Below are positions 22,650-33,712 of a stretch of 64,000 nucleotides of DNA, piece after piece. The DNA comes from Rhizomys pruinosus (taxonomy: Eukaryota; Chordata; Mammalia; Rodentia; Spalacidae). The DNA lies in NCBI GenBank assembly GCA_009823505.1, contig VZQC01011003.1, positions 1,476,867-1,540,866 of the forward strand. Direction: 5' to 3'. The notes under the pieces were generated by a model. It was not told the DNA's origin and ran no database searches. It saw nothing but the letters and a program-made list of their open reading frames with translations. Position numbers and translations under genes: made by a program. Positions within the stretch are counted from its first letter, which is position 1. Every line of letters begins with the position of its first letter.

Positions 22650-24010
22650 TGAAAGAGCAGCAGGATGCTACTTGTACATCCTACATCGACAAAGACCACC
22701 ATCTTTGGTGGGATCGTGCTGGGGCAAAAATTCCCGTCCTACAACGCTACTGGGAATAACAGTATGTACTACCTCCCTGAAAAGAAATTTGGTAATATGT
22801 GTAAAACATTTTTCTGCATTTAAATTTGACCAAGCTCCCTTGAGGACCAGATCCTCAACTGACCTTGAGAAAACAAAAACTTTGGTTAATCTGGGCTAAT
22901 TCTGTGACCTTAAACATCCAAAAGGAAAGTATAACCATAAATAAATAAATAGTAAATCCTGAGAAATTGTACTTCAGGTATAAAACTTGAGATCTTAGTA
23001 AAAAGACAAAAAGTAAAAATAAAAAAAAAAAAATAGAAAAGAGCACAGTTGTTTTGCCTGTCTTACTGGCAAGTGCAGCTGCCCTGTGGCTGCCACTGCT
23101 TTTGCCATCCTTCAAAGATGTGAGAAGACACAGCGTTTCAACCTTCCAATATGGACTGAAGACTAATGTCTCTCTAAGAATCTTCCAAACCTTCGGTGCC
23201 AGATGGGGACTTCAGAGACATCCAACTTGTGGACTGAGCTACTACTGAGGTTTCCATTTCTTCAGAGAATAGACCGCCATTGTTGGACTACCCAGGCTGT
23301 ATCATGGAGACCAGTACAGGAAGATCAAGACAGGACAAGGTGCCTACTGAACCTCATTTGGTGACCATGGGAAGGGAAAACCCCAGCGGAACTGATGGTG
23401 GTTTGAGCTTGCCAAGGAGGAGACTTCAAACATGACATATTTCAGCCTAGTTAAAAAAAATCATAAGCTGAAAATGCTAAAACCTATGATATATGTGGCA
23501 TTCATATGTGCATATTTTAGAGTGATGGATATTGGAAGGAATAACAACGACAACAACAACAACAGAAAAGACTGCGTCAAAGAACTGACTGAAACGTTGA
23601 ACTTCTGCTCGAAACAGTAAACTTCTGCATTGAGAATTTTGAGAGAGACTAAGAAAAAGATGAAAAACACGTTTGGCAGAATGCATGAGCTCTGGTGGGG
23701 TGGGGTTGCAGGGAGGGGGGCACAGGTCTAGATTTGATTTGTAATGTAATTTTGTATGATGCACAGAGCTTCAATAAAACATTGGCTTTGAAAAAAAAAT
23801 TTGACCAAGCCAACCCAAAGATCTTTTCTAGAGATAAGCTTTCATTAAGTGAATAAAAATGTTTGCATAGGATATTTACTGTCACATCTTTTATACAAAC
23901 CAAACACAAAACACAAACTCACTCCAAACTAGCAAACCCTAAAATGCCTATGAGGAGACTGGTAAAAATATATTACAATAGGCATATATCATAAAAGCTC
24001 ATAGATCTAC
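22650..24010 (+). mobile_element. Ancient L1 ORF2/3'-end remnant, split by a retrocopy
   Basis: The left part (about 22650-22835, with GCTACTGGGAATAACAGTAT and AATTTGGTAATATGTGTAAA) and the right part (about 23811-24010, with AATGTTTGCATAGGATATTT and GAGGAGACTGGTAAAAATAT) together match the order of an old mammalian L1 near the end of ORF2. The coding frame is decayed. A 961-bp retroposed sequence interrupts it. Confidence 0.55.
22836..23796 (+). pseudogene. Retroposed cDNA copy of an unidentified transcript
   Basis: A 961-bp insertion is flanked by AAATTTGACCAAGC at 22822-22835 and 23797-23810. It ends with TTCAATAAAACATTGGCTTTG (poly(A) signal AATAAA) and an A-tract, so it looks like a poly(A)+ RNA inserted by L1 machinery. 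A middle part (about 23040-23300) resembles a rodent repeat also seen at 33400-33530. The longest open frame (23432-23620, 62 codons) has no recognisable similarity. The source transcript, coding or not, is unknown. Confidence 0.65.
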
Positions 24011-24034
24011 AGGTATGGTAGGCCCAAAATGACC

Positions 24035-24320
24035 CAGAGCTGAGGAGAGGCTCAGTTGGAAATGTGCTTGTTATACAAGCTTGACATTAGGCTGCTCAGA
24101 ACCCATGTGAAAGCTGGATGTGGAAGTGCTCCCCCAGCGCTGTGGAGGTGAAGATGGGGTTCCCAGGTGCTCCTTGGTTGGCCAGCCTAGCTTAGTTGAT
24201 GAGCTTCAGGTTCATTTTTTATCTCAAAAAATGAGGTGGAGAGCCACTGAGGAAGATACCTGATGCTGACCTCTGGCCTCCACATGCACACACTCACATG
24301 TGCATGTACATTTGTGAAGA
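24035..24320 (+). mobile_element. B4-like SINE, sense
   Basis: A tRNA-like head (GAGGAGAGGCTCAGTTGGAA) and a tail reading ATCTCAAAAAATGAGGTGGAG, then ATACCTGATGCTGACCTCTG and CCACATGCACACACTCACAT, form a B4 in sense. Confidence 0.75.
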
Positions 24321-24477
24321 ATATAAGTTGTAGAACTGTGTATAACACAATTTCAGTCATCTGAGGAAAAGTACACCTGTATATGAACAGAAACCTGCTA
24401 TCAGTGGTTATCTGGGGGAGGGGATGATTCACAACAAACAATTACTTCTCATTTCCTTGAACACTATTTGGGTGGGT

Positions 24478-24645
24478 TTTTTTTTTTTTTTTTTTGAGAC
24501 AGGGTCTCCCTATAGGCCCAGTTGGCATGGAACTCACTCTGTAGTTTACCCAGCTTAAAGATGGTTCTCAGCCTCCATGTGGGTGCTGGGAATAGAACCC
24601 AGGTTCTCTGCTAGAGCAGTCGGTGCTCTTAACCGCTGAGCCATC
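24478..24645 (-). mobile_element. B1 tail fused to B2 head, antisense
   Basis: The 3' part of an antisense B1 (GAGACAGGGTCTCCCTATAG to CACTCTGTAG) runs straight into an antisense B2 head (AAGATGGTTCTCAGCCTCCA to GCTGAGCCATCTCTG). The missing B1 5' part and B2 3' part suggest a deletion or recombination between two SINEs. Confidence 0.7.
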
Positions 24646-24664
24646 TCTGTTTGGGGATTTTTTT

Positions 24665-24902
24665 TAAAATCATTTTTAATTGTATTTCATTTTATTTTAC
24701 GTGTGTGTGTGTGCGCGCGCGCGCACATGTTCATGTGTTGGAGTATGTGCATGTGCATAGAGGCCATAAGAGGAACTTGGATCCTGTGGAGCCGGAGTTA
24801 CAGGTAGTTGTGAACTGCCCAATGAGGGTGCTAGGAACTGAACTCTGGTCCTCTGCAAGAGCAGAAAGTACTCCTAATAGCTGAGCCATCTTTTTAGCCC
24901 TA
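24665..24902 (-). mobile_element. B2 SINE, antisense, diverged
   Basis: It has an A/T-rich tail with TTTTATTTTACGTGTGTGTG, then AAGAGGAACTTGGATCCTGT and an end at GAGCCATCTTTTTAGCCC. It carries a small alternating GT/GC tract (24700-24730). Confidence 0.8.
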
Positions 24903-24954
24903 ATTTTAATTTTTTTCATTTTATTTTACTTATGTGTATGTGTGTGTATTTGGA

Positions 24955-25192
24955 TTTAAATTTTTTAAATTTATTTTTATCTTATGTGTATGAGTGCTTT
25001 GCCTGTGTGTGTGTGTGTGTGTAAGTGCACCTGTGTGTGTAATGACCTCAGAGGCCTGAAGAGGGCGTCAGATACTCTGGAACTGGAGTTACAGATGGTT
25101 GTTAGCCACCATGTTGGTGCTGGGAAATGAACCTGAGACCTCTGCAAGGGCAGCCAGTGCTCTTAACTGCTGAGCCATCTCTCCAGCCCCTA
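24955..25192 (-). mobile_element. B2 SINE, antisense
   Basis: TTATTTTTATCTTATGTGTA to GGAACTGGAGTTACAGATGG to GCTGAGCCATCTCTCCAGCC marks an antisense B2, a second copy directly beside the one at 24665. Confidence 0.85.
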
Positions 25193-25497
25193 TTTAGTTA
25201 AAAGGTGAACACTTGTTAGGATTTTTAAAAACAACTTAGATAATAAATAAATGTTTTCCTAGAAAATTTTGTACAACTTAAACTTTAACATGTAGCAACC
25301 TCTACTTATATAGATAGGCTCTGTTTCTTGTGGATGTATTGATTGTGCACTTATATGGCTTATGTTGTAAATGGACTTAAGTTGTAAGTGACGACTATTT
25401 GGAAGAGGAGATGGGGCAGAAGAAAGAGTGGAGCCACGACAGATCATGATGCACAGAGATGGGACAGGAAGGTCCCTTTTGAGAGTAGATGGCCCAC

Positions 25498-25612
25498 CGC
25501 ATCTGTGTAGGTGTCCTCTGCCGGCTTCCAGTCACCCCCAGGATAGCGACTCTCGTTCTGGTAAACTTCATCAGTGAACTCTGTGTGACCTGCATCTGCC
25601 TCAGTCAGGAGG
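25498..25612 (-). CDS. Myof: Myoferlin exon, DysF middle (residues 511-549)
   Basis: A 115-nt exon that completes a Ser codon and encodes LLTEADAGHTEFTDEVYQNE, SRYPGGDW and KPAEDTYTDA. It joins the outer to the inner DysF domain; E-x-x-L-L-x-x-x-D-A-G-H is shared with dysferlin. The acceptor is TTGTCCACAG and the donor is GCG|GTGGGC, which has weak exon-side bases. It ends in phase 0. Confidence 0.95.
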
Positions 25613-26800
25613 CTGTGGACAAGAGAGAGCTTGTATTACCCCAGGAGAACTGGAAAGGGAGCCAGCAACCCCAGCTATCCCACTATTTCACACGGATAGG
25701 AGGCCGCTACGGCCTGAAATGATCCCAGGTCCCTCCTCACTGAGCCCTTTGGTTTCTCCACTCCAAATTTGTCATTGTACTAACAGCTTTTGACACTGAT
25801 TTGGAGAAAGGGCCTGGTGGACCCGTGAGACCTAAATTACAGAGGACTCCTTACGTTGGCAAGGTTGCTCCTTCCCCGTAATTAGGATGGAGCCGGGAAA
25901 CCAGCAGTGCGCGCAGCCTCCTACGGGACCACAGAGTGCCTTCCACACGCCTGTTTCAGTACAGGCTGTTCAGCTTTTATTCAGCAAAGCTCTTGGCTGC
26001 CAGTTCAAAGAATAGGGAACCACTTTTCCATACCCCTCTTATTTTTTTAAAGTGCAGTGGGAGCAGTCTTGACGCTTCGTGGAAATGTGTGCCCATGGCT
26101 TGCTCGCTCTACACGATGGTTTCTGAGTGGACAGCCAAACCGGGTTATTTCACACTCAGAATCCATTTGGGCCCTCAAGGAATCCACACCCACTCTCTGC
26201 TGTGCCAGTTCTCTCTTGGATTTAGACGCACTTCAAAAACCCACAGATGAAGGCACAGAGGCGCCTGTCTTCAGCCAGGGACCCTCAGACGAGGGCTCTC
26301 TTTCCTTAACTATTTCTACTCTCCTCTGTAATCAAATATTGGAAGACTACCAAGAAGCAGTCTCAACCATATGTATAAATTGAAATCGTCCAGCACTGCT
26401 CTGAGTCTCAGAGAAGGAGATGAAAGCCCTGGCTGCCACCTCAGCTCCCCGCCAGCCCTGGCATGCTTTGACCTTTTGCTTCTCCACTTAACAATCCCCC
26501 CTACCTTTTCTTTCCCTATCCTCACTTCCTTCCTTCTGTCCAGTTCAAATCCCATCTTCCTTCTCACCAGTCCCAACAACTCCCATCAAAGCAAGCAGTC
26601 CCACATCAAAAGCAAGGGTGTGCAGGCACTGGGTCTCAGCAGAGCCGTTTCTTTTCCTCCCTCTTTAAGGCCCATGCAATGATAAGACACAAAGGCCAGA
26701 GGCCACGCTTTGGAGCCCTTAATCCAGCTTCCCAGGCATGCCATCACAAGGTGGTCAGAAGAAGGCACTGTGGTTCTAATGATGCTAGCAACATTTTTAT
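25613..26800. other. Myof intron, no recognised element
   Basis: This is unique-looking intron sequence with several chance open frames (for example around 25936-26383). No family similarity or repeat is recognised. Confidence 0.5.
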
Positions 26801-26814
26801 TTACTGATCAATAG

Positions 26815-26936
26815 ACTGCTTGAGGCAGGGTCTCATGTAGCCCGGGCTATCTTGGAATTCACTAGGTACCAGAGAATGACCCGAACTCCTGATCTTCTGA
26901 ATGCTGGGAATACAGATGTGAGCTCCCACACCCGGG
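26815..26936 (-). mobile_element. B1 SINE, antisense, diverged
   Basis: TGAGGCAGGGTCTCATGTAG to ATGCTGGGAATACAGATGTG and CTCCCACACCCGGG marks an old B1 in antisense. Confidence 0.7.
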
Positions 26937-27054
26937 TTAATTAGTGCCGGACACAGAACAGAGGGCTTTATCTGGTAGGCTGCCAAGAGAGCAACATCTT
27001 CAGCCCTGCTGGCAACAGACTTCAGGGAAGTGCACCTGCCGTTCCCCCTTCTGG

Positions 27055-27118
27055 GGTGTTGTTGAGTGTCAATCCCAGGACCTCACGCATGCTAAGCAAG
27101 TACTGTACCACTGAATTG
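27055..27118 (-). mobile_element. ID-like SINE, antisense
   Basis: AATCCCAGGACCTCACGCAT then GCTAAGCAAGTACTGTACCA is the antisense of a tRNA-derived ID head. Confidence 0.6.
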
Positions 27119-27169
27119 TATGTAATACCCTACTGAGTGCTTCTTTTCTTTTTAATAATACCTTTTTAG

Positions 27170-27327
27170 CAGCTGCCGCCAGCGTAGTGGCACATGCCTT
27201 TAATCCTAGCACTTGGGAGGCAGAGGCAGGCGGATCTTTTTTAGTTCAAGACCAGCCTGGTATACAGAGTGAGTTCCAGGACAGCTGGGGCTACAGGGAC
27301 ACCTTGTCTCGAAAAGACCAAAAAATA
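27170..27327 (+). mobile_element. B1 SINE, sense, with 16-bp target duplication
   Basis: AATAATACCTTTTTAG lies at 27154-27169 and 27328-27343. The element reads CACATGCCTTTAATCCTAGC to TTGTCTCGAAAAGACC. Confidence 0.93.
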
Positions 27328-28084
27328 AATAATACCTTTTTAGATATAAGGCACACCCTGTGCAGCTCGCCTCTGTGAAGTGTACTTCCTCGCGCTTCTT
27401 GCAGATGTTCCAGCATAACTGGTGCTCTGCTAGTTGAGGATCCAGCCCTAGACACCCCACTTACAGGTTCTGTGCCTTGGTACAAGCAGCCTACTCTTTC
27501 TAGATCTCAGCTTCCTCTTTTGTGCAGTGGAGATCATGTTATCTTGTTGAGAAGTAATGCATATATGTCTCACCAGCTCAGCATTGAGGACCTTTGTGAT
27601 GGACTAGGTTTTCAAGGGTGCTCTATGGGAATGGCCTTGGAAGACAGAGATGGTGTATCTGTCCAGAGCAAGAGGCCATCATGCTGCAGGGCCCATTATA
27701 AAAGATGGGATTCCTGAAACTCAGGCTTCCTATCCTGCAATGTGCAAGTGTCATCTGGCCTCTTCATGTCACTCTGCGGACACCGGAACATGAAGAACTA
27801 GAACAAATACTGATACTGCTATGGCTGTTTCCGTGGACCAGGAGTCATGTGATTCCTGCCAGCATCCAGAAATGAATGCTAGCAGGTGACCTCATTACTG
27901 CCAAGACCCTCAAATCTCAGACCCTTCCTAATTCTTACCACTGCCCAGCTGGTAGGACTGTAGCTCAGATGAACTAAGATGATGTTAATTTTGAGCATAT
28001 TGCCTGGCATACTTTTAATAGTGATATAGACATAGATAGATAATTTAGGTATTGATAGAAGACAGATAAAAATACAGAGGTCTT

Positions 28085-28160
28085 AGGGATTGAATCTCCA
28101 GCATTTTGAATTCCAGACAAGTATTCTACCAGTGAGCTATACTCCTGTTGTCCTCCTGCC
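28085..28160 (-). mobile_element. ID-like SINE, antisense
   Basis: AGGGATTGAATCTCCAGCAT to AAGTATTCTACCAGTGAGCT is a diverged antisense ID. Confidence 0.55.
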
Positions 28161-28444
28161 CTTTCTCACTTTTTATTTTAAGACAGTGCCTTGCTAAGTT
28201 CCCCAGGCTGATCTTGGACTTGTTCTATGGTCCTGGCAGGCCTTGAATTGCAACCTTCTTGTGTTAGCCTCTTCCCACAGATCAAGCACCTGGGATTTAC
28301 AGGCCTGCACCATAAGTTTTCTTAGATGCTTCTTATTCTTGTCTTTTGGGACACTGATGACATCCTCCAACTTCCTATACATTTCTATGGACTTGTTCCT
28401 GTTCAGTGGGTGACATGTAAATCTTAGCATGTGTGATGATGAAC

Positions 28445-28744
28445 ATCCAGGGAGAAAGCTCAGCAGGAAAAAGCACGAGCAGATGTCTATGCCTGACAAC
28501 CTGAGTTGGAACCCTGGAACCCACACGAAAAGTGGATGCAACGGCGCACATCCATAATCCCAGCACTTCTGCAGTGAGACGGAAGGCAGAGACAGAACCA
28601 ATGAGATGTGCAAGAGCCAGTCAGTCTGGAGCATGCACCTCACCACAGAAACAAGAGACAGGCCTCGACAAAGGGAAGGTGAAAACTCACTCCTGGGGAA
28701 AGTTGTCTTCTGACTTCCACATGTGTGCTGTGACAGGTACACCT

Positions 28745-28785
<41 letters not shown>
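28445..28785 (+). mobile_element. B4-like SINE, sense, with (CA)n tail
   Basis: The head GGGAGAAAGCTCAGCAGGAA, the centre CATCCATAATCCCAGCACTT and an end TTGTCTTCTGACTTCCACAT, followed by (CA)n (28748-28784), follow the B4 layout. The tail lies about 90 bp from the donor of exon 28876-29039. Confidence 0.75.
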
Positions 28786-28787
<2 letters not shown>

Positions 28788-28875
28788 AAAAAGAAAGAGC
28801 GATGATGAAGACAATGTGTGTGACGATGTCTAAGGACAACGCCAACCTGTCTTTCTCAGAGACTGAAGTACTTAC

Positions 28876-29039
28876 CTTCTTTCAGGGTCAACTATCCAGT
28901 CTCCTTCCCATTCCCAGCCTTTGGGAGGCAAGAAGAATTCCCTCTTGAGCTTTATTTTTCCTGTGACATCAGAAAACTTATGCCGTCCCACTAGTCCGGA
29001 AGTGCCCCATTTTCCAAACATGAGAGCTTGATTTTCATA
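28876..29039 (-). CDS. Myof: Myoferlin exon, outer DysF N-half (residues 457-511)
   Basis: A 164-nt exon encoding YENQALMFGKWGTSGLVGRH, KFSDVTGKIKLKREFF and LPPKGWEWEGDWIVDPER. It is the N-terminal half of the outer DysF domain, with the conserved W-x-W pair in GWEWEGDW. In ferlins the outer DysF is interrupted by an inner DysF encoded in the following exons. The acceptor is TTTTTAATAG and the donor is AGAAG|GTAAGT. It ends two bases into a Ser codon. Confidence 0.96.
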
Positions 29040-29309
29040 CTATTAAAAATAAGTAAAATTAGAGAAACACTGTCAGAGATCAAGAAAGAAAACCATGTAT
29101 CAAATTTCAAGGCTATGCAGGATTTAGACAATGAGAGAAAACAGCAAAGCCGTGTGCTGGGAGTACAGACTGAAACTCGGGCCGCAGTGATGACACGATT
29201 TTGCCAGAGTTACTCATCCTTCTGAGACTTAGCATTCTCATCTGTTCTATAGTTTTATGTACAAACAACTCTGAATGTGTTTTGTAAAAAGTCACACACA
29301 TCATGCTAG

Positions 29310-29537
29310 CTGTTTAGATTATTATGATTTTTATTTATGTGTATGAGTGTGTTGCCTGCAGACGTGTAGGTGAACTTAGGTCCTGCAATGCCCGCAGAGG
29401 TCAGAAGAGGGCATCAGATTCCCCTGAAACTAGAGTTATGGACAATTGTTAGTCACCACGTGGGTTCTGTGAACCAAACCCCAGTCCTCTGCAAGAGCAG
29501 CCAGTGATCTTATCTGCTGAGCCATCTCTCCAACCCA
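29310..29537 (-). mobile_element. B2 SINE, antisense
   Basis: TTTTTATTTATGTGTATGAG to AGAGGTCAGAAGAGGGCATC to GAGCCATCTCTCCAACCC marks an antisense B2. Confidence 0.85.
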
Positions 29538-29539
29538 TT

Positions 29540-30524
29540 TCTTTTATTTTGAATGTCTCAAAACATAGTGTCTTCTAAATTCCTACAAAATTCCCCAACT
29601 TTTGAATATGTAGATTTTATTGAGTTTATTGCTTAGATTTAGGCTACATTTATTCATGTAAATAATTAACTGATGGTGGTATTTCCCAGGCAGTACACAA
29701 GGAACACATCTGAAACATGTTCATTGCCATAAAGCCACGACTCCTAAAGCATAATGGATAGATGGATGGAGGGATAGATTCCAGTATCGTTTCTTATGTA
29801 ACAAATGTTTATAGGGGCCTACTATGTGCCAGGCATTGCTGAATGAACAAGAGATAACTCAGCAAGCAGGTCAGAACTCTAACCCAGAGTCAGCTCTCAG
29901 CTGTAGTAGTGGGAAGCTGATAGAAATCTATACATTGAGCATGAAGACCCATCTATAGGATGGAGTTCATCTGAAAATTGAAGAGCTCTATCATAGACAT
30001 GCAGTGAATTTAAATAAATAGGTTCTTTTGGTTTAAAAAAAAGTGCATAAAGAAATAATTAAGACTACTTTTATGGTGAAAGTTTGTGAAATTTATTTTT
30101 ATTGTAAAGAGACTTTGAACTAAGTGGGTTTAAAATTCAATGAAGGTTTTACAAGTGCCCTACCCCAAGGAAGCTTCTTGAGATCAGAACATCTCAAGTG
30201 TCTCCTTTCCTAGGCTGGTGCGTGCTCTACTCAGTGTGTCTTACCATCAGGCACCAACCTGACTGCTACTGGGATCTAGTGCCAAGGGCTGGGATGGCAT
30301 CCATTTTCAATGCCAGTAGCTAGAATTCACCTCTTGGAATTATTTCACAAAAGTGCCAACCACTCTGGCACGTTCCAGTATTCATAAACTTCAAGAGGAT
30401 CTTCTCCCAGCCCTTTAGGTTAAGATTCCTTTACAGGCATTTTAGGTGGAGATAATGGCTGCTATGGTTCCATGAAAAGTAGAAGACACCAGCACCACGA
30501 GGAGAAGGGAGGGGTCCTTAGTAC
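29540..30524. other. Myof intron with a MIR fragment
   Basis: Around 29805-29850 the sequence GGGGCCTACTATGTGCCAGG followed by CATTGCTGAATGAACAAGAG is an antisense MIR core. The remainder shows nothing recognisable. Confidence 0.5.
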
Positions 30525-30656
30525 CATTTCAGCAAAGACGGTGAATGCGCCTTCTGCAAAGCTATTAAACTTCTTCTCCACAGCACTTAAACCCAGCCAG
30601 ATGTTCACTCGCAATTCCACAGGCACTCTGGGTCCATTGTTCTTTTCCTGTGGGTA
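30525..30656 (-). CDS. Myof: Myoferlin exon, FerB domain part 2 (residues 413-456)
   Basis: A 132-nt exon, phase 0 at both ends, encoding YPQEKNNGPRVPVELRVNIW, LGLSAVEKKFNSFAEGAF and TVFAEM. The motif VxLRVxxWxGLS and KxFNxFAEG continue FerB and connect to DysF. The acceptor is AATCCCACAG and the donor is ATG|GTACTA, a slightly atypical donor because the last exon bases are TG rather than AG. The frame and length match the family. Confidence 0.95.
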
Positions 30657-30807
30657 CTGTGGGATTGAACAACAACATGTTAGTGACATGGGACATGGGA
30701 CATGGGACAATGCATGGATTTTGACATCTTGTTAAAGCCCAAACAGGCTGACTATCTAACCATTGCTCTCACTAGGCTGATTTCATATTTGCTTTGGTTA
30801 AAATATT

Positions 30808-30937
30808 GACAAATGAGGCTCATGAGATGGCTCAGTGGGTAAAGGCACTTGCCGCCAAAGCTAAGAATCTGAGTTTGATCCTTAGGACCCACATAGTAGA
30901 AGGAGAGAGCCAACTCCTACAAGTTATCTTCTGACCA

Positions 30938-30983
<46 letters not shown>

Positions 30984-30985
30984 CG
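30808..30985 (+). mobile_element. B4/RSINE-like element, sense, with (CA)n
   Basis: GCTCATGAGATGGCTCAGTG, AGGACCCACATAGTAGAAGG and ACAAGTTATCTTCTGACCAT are followed by (CA)n at 30938-30981. I recognise a tRNA-derived rodent SINE but not its subfamily. Confidence 0.65.
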
Positions 30986-31397
30986 GCAAGCACACAAATT
31001 ACTAAATAGAAATGTAAGAATAGTTGACAAACGACGCTGCCATAGTAGCTAAAGCAGTGGAACTCAAACTGCAATCCAGCCGTGAGATTTCCCGGGCTTT
31101 CCCAGCCTTCTGACCCCCCTCCAATCTTAGGAAGAATGTTTTCCTGCTTGTTCTGGAGATGACTTCAGGAGGTCAAAGGCCAGAGCACCTTCTCTGGCAG
31201 CACTGACATGGGTTTGTCTTCTTCACCTTATTGACATGTGGTCTGATGGTATGCTGGCCCCTCCGCAGGATGAGTCAGTGATATCCTGCTGTCCCCAGCA
31301 GTAACAGCAGAGCAGCTACTCACTCTCAAGCACAGAAAATAAAATGGCAGTTTTCAGGAAAGAATTCTTTTGCTTTCCTTTAAAAACTAAAGATTTA

Positions 31398-31561
31398 AGC
31401 CAGGCGTGGGGTGCGCGCCTTTAATCCTAGAACTTGGGAGGCAGAGGCAGGTGGACCTTTGTGAGTTCAAGGCCAGCCTGGTCTACAGAGTGAGTTCCAG
31501 GCCAGCTGGGACTACAGGGAGACCCTGTCTCAAAAATCACCCTCCCCAAAATAAACCCCCC
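31398..31561 (+). mobile_element. B1 SINE, sense, with 16-bp target duplication
   Basis: AAAAACTAAAGATTTA is found at 31382-31397 and 31562-31577. The element reads GCCAGGCGTGGGGTGCGCGC to AGACCCTGTCTCAAAAATCA. Confidence 0.94.
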
Positions 31562-31611
31562 AAAAACTAAAGATTTAGCAATTTGTACCCAATTTAAAAA
31601 AAAAAACAAGG

Positions 31612-31835
31612 ACTCGAGGGATGGCTCAGTGGTTAGGACCACTTGTTACTCTTGTAGAGAACCTGAGTTCAGTTCCCAGCACCCATATGATGGCTAACAA
31701 CCACCTTAACTCCAGTTCAGTGGATCTGATGCCTTCTTCTGGCCTCAAGAGCACCAGGAATGCATGTGGCACACACACGTTTGTGCAGGCAAACACTCAC
31801 ACACATAAAATAAAAATAAATAAATCTTTGAAAAA
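31612..31835 (+). mobile_element. B2 SINE, sense, diverged
   Basis: GGATGGCTCAGTGGTTAGGA to GTTCAGTTCCCAGCACCCAT to ATAAAATAAAAATAAATAAA marks a sense B2. Confidence 0.85.
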
Positions 31836-32047
31836 TAAAAAACCATTTCAAAGTTCAGTACAAATTACTACTATTTTCTTTTTTATTCTTTAAATGCTTA
31901 GTATGATGAAATGGGAATTTCACACAGGCTACCTCACACATTAACATGTGACGGTTGTCTTGACAAAAAGCCCTTGTACAGCTATTTGAGTTATTAACTA
32001 CCATTTTATGAGGAATACAGCCCATATAAACAAAAGCCTTCAATAAT

Positions 32048-32198
32048 TTTTTTTGGTCTTTTTGAGACAGGGTCTCGCTGTAGCCCCAAGCTGTCCTGGA
32101 ACTCACTATGTAGACCAGGCTTGCCTTAAACTCATAAAGATCTGCCTACCTCTGCCTCCAGAGTGCTGGGATTAAAGGTGCGCACCACCACACTTGAC
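32048..32198 (-). mobile_element. B1 SINE, antisense
   Basis: TTTTTGGTCTTTTTGAGACA to GTGCGCACCACCACACTTGA is an antisense B1, directly followed by an antisense B2. The motif TCAATAAT on the left of the pair returns on the right of the B2. Confidence 0.9.
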
Positions 32199-32204
32199 TC
32201 AATG

Positions 32205-32435
32205 GTTTTTTTTTTTAATTTTTATTTATTTTTGTATGTGTATTAATGTACTGTCTGCATGTAGGTTTGTGCACCCATGTCGTGCAATGCCACGGAGGTC
32301 AGAAGAGGGTGTCGGATTCCCCTGGAACTGGAGTTAAAGAAGGTTCTCAGCTGCCATGTGGGTGCTGGGAATTGAACCCGGGTCCTCTGCAAGAGCAGTT
32401 GGTGCTCTTAACCACTAGGCCATCTCTCCAGCCCC
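32205..32435 (-). mobile_element. B2 SINE, antisense, young-looking
   Basis: TTTGTATGTGTATTAATGTA to AGAAGAGGGTGTCGGATTCC to ACTAGGCCATCTCTCCAGCC is a full-length B2 close to the copies at 5110, 49268 and 54146. Confidence 0.92.
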
Positions 32436-33214
32436 TCAATAATGTTTTAATGTTATAAAGAGATCCCAAGATTTAAAAACTCACTGAATTAAAGGGCTTC
32501 TTAAATTGGACAATGAGGATTAACAAGGTCAATAAATATATAAAACAATTTCTTAAAAACATTTTGCTGTTTATCCACTGGATTCTAAAACTTAGCAAAA
32601 GCACATCCTTCTATCCTCTCTTGCTTCCTGTAAAGCTTTATTAATCAGTTTGTTTCCACCCACTGCTGAGGACAATTATGATTGAGCTTCTATTTTAAGT
32701 AAGATTTATTCTGCAAAGAACATTTGAAAGAAGATAATTGTTCTGATTCTATTTATACTATCCTGATTAAAAGCAATGTGTACACTTAGAAAAAGTTAGC
32801 AGATAGCTCCTTGTTTTAGAGAACACAGTCTCTTGACTTAGTCTTTTCTCTTTTTTGATACTATTCCTTTCTCAGATCCAAAGCACTACCACTTGGGGGG
32901 GGGTTGCAGGGGGAGGGGTGGGAAGGATAGGAAGTCAAGATATGTTGACAGGAGCTGTTGTGAGTTTTTTCTTCCAGCCCTAGGCCTCTGTTGTTTTTCC
33001 AAGAGCACACCCAGAGAAGTTCTTCACTAGGCGGTCTGGAATGAGTTATGGTCATAGGAAGCTTGCAGAGTATATATTAGTATATACTAGCATGTACTAG
33101 ATGCGTGCGTCACCCAGAGAGGGTGTTAGCTTTCATTAGGCACCCAAAGGAGTCCATAACTCCAGAAATGTTCAGAACCTCTGCCTTAAAGTAGCAATTA
33201 TCAAAACTTTTCAA

Positions 33215-33600
33215 TACTAGGGCTCTTCAGTGTCTGGCTGACTGTAGTTGTCAAGTTGATGGATCTGAATCAAGTATAAGGCCGGGCACTGGGCAATCCC
33301 ATGTAGAATTTTCTTGATTAGATTATTTAAAGTGGGAAGGCCTACCCTAAATGAGTACCTTCTGGTGGTAGCCCAGATACAAGAGGTGAAAGAAAAAAGG
33401 TTGTTTTTTTTCTGCTTGCCTTCAGTCTTGCTGGCGAGTTCATCTACTTCATTGCTGTGGCTGCTGTGTTTCTTCACTGATATTAGGACCAGCCTTGGGC
33501 TTCCAACATGGACTGAAGACCAGCCAACCTAACAAATCTCCTTTCAATATATATTTATTCCACAGGTTCTTGCTACCACAAGTCAAAGCAACAGATTCCA
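33215..33600 (+). repeat. Rodent interspersed repeat (family not assigned)
   Basis: TTGTCAAGTTGATGGATCTG, TTTCTTGATTAGATTATTTA, TGGGAAGGCCTACCCTAAAT and CTTGCCTTCAGTCTTGCTGG recur in a common rodent repeat. Related text lies inside the retrocopy at 22836-23796 and in 52525-52965. Confidence 0.6.
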
Positions 33601-33712
33601 TGGACTAGCCATACTACCTCACCCCATCCCATCTCCAAACACTTACTAGCATTAAAGGAAGATAGATACTGCTTTGCATGAGACAATCTGGGACTTTGCA
33701 TGGTAGAAAATT

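Noticed and set aside
23432..23620. A 62-codon open frame in the retrocopy
   Set aside because: It is short, has no recognisable similarity and lies in a low-complexity part (AAC repeats), so there is no support for coding.
28194..28784. A 196-codon minus-strand open frame, the longest single frame in the window
   Set aside because: It begins in a (GT)n tract and runs through a B4 element and flanking intron, with no family similarity.
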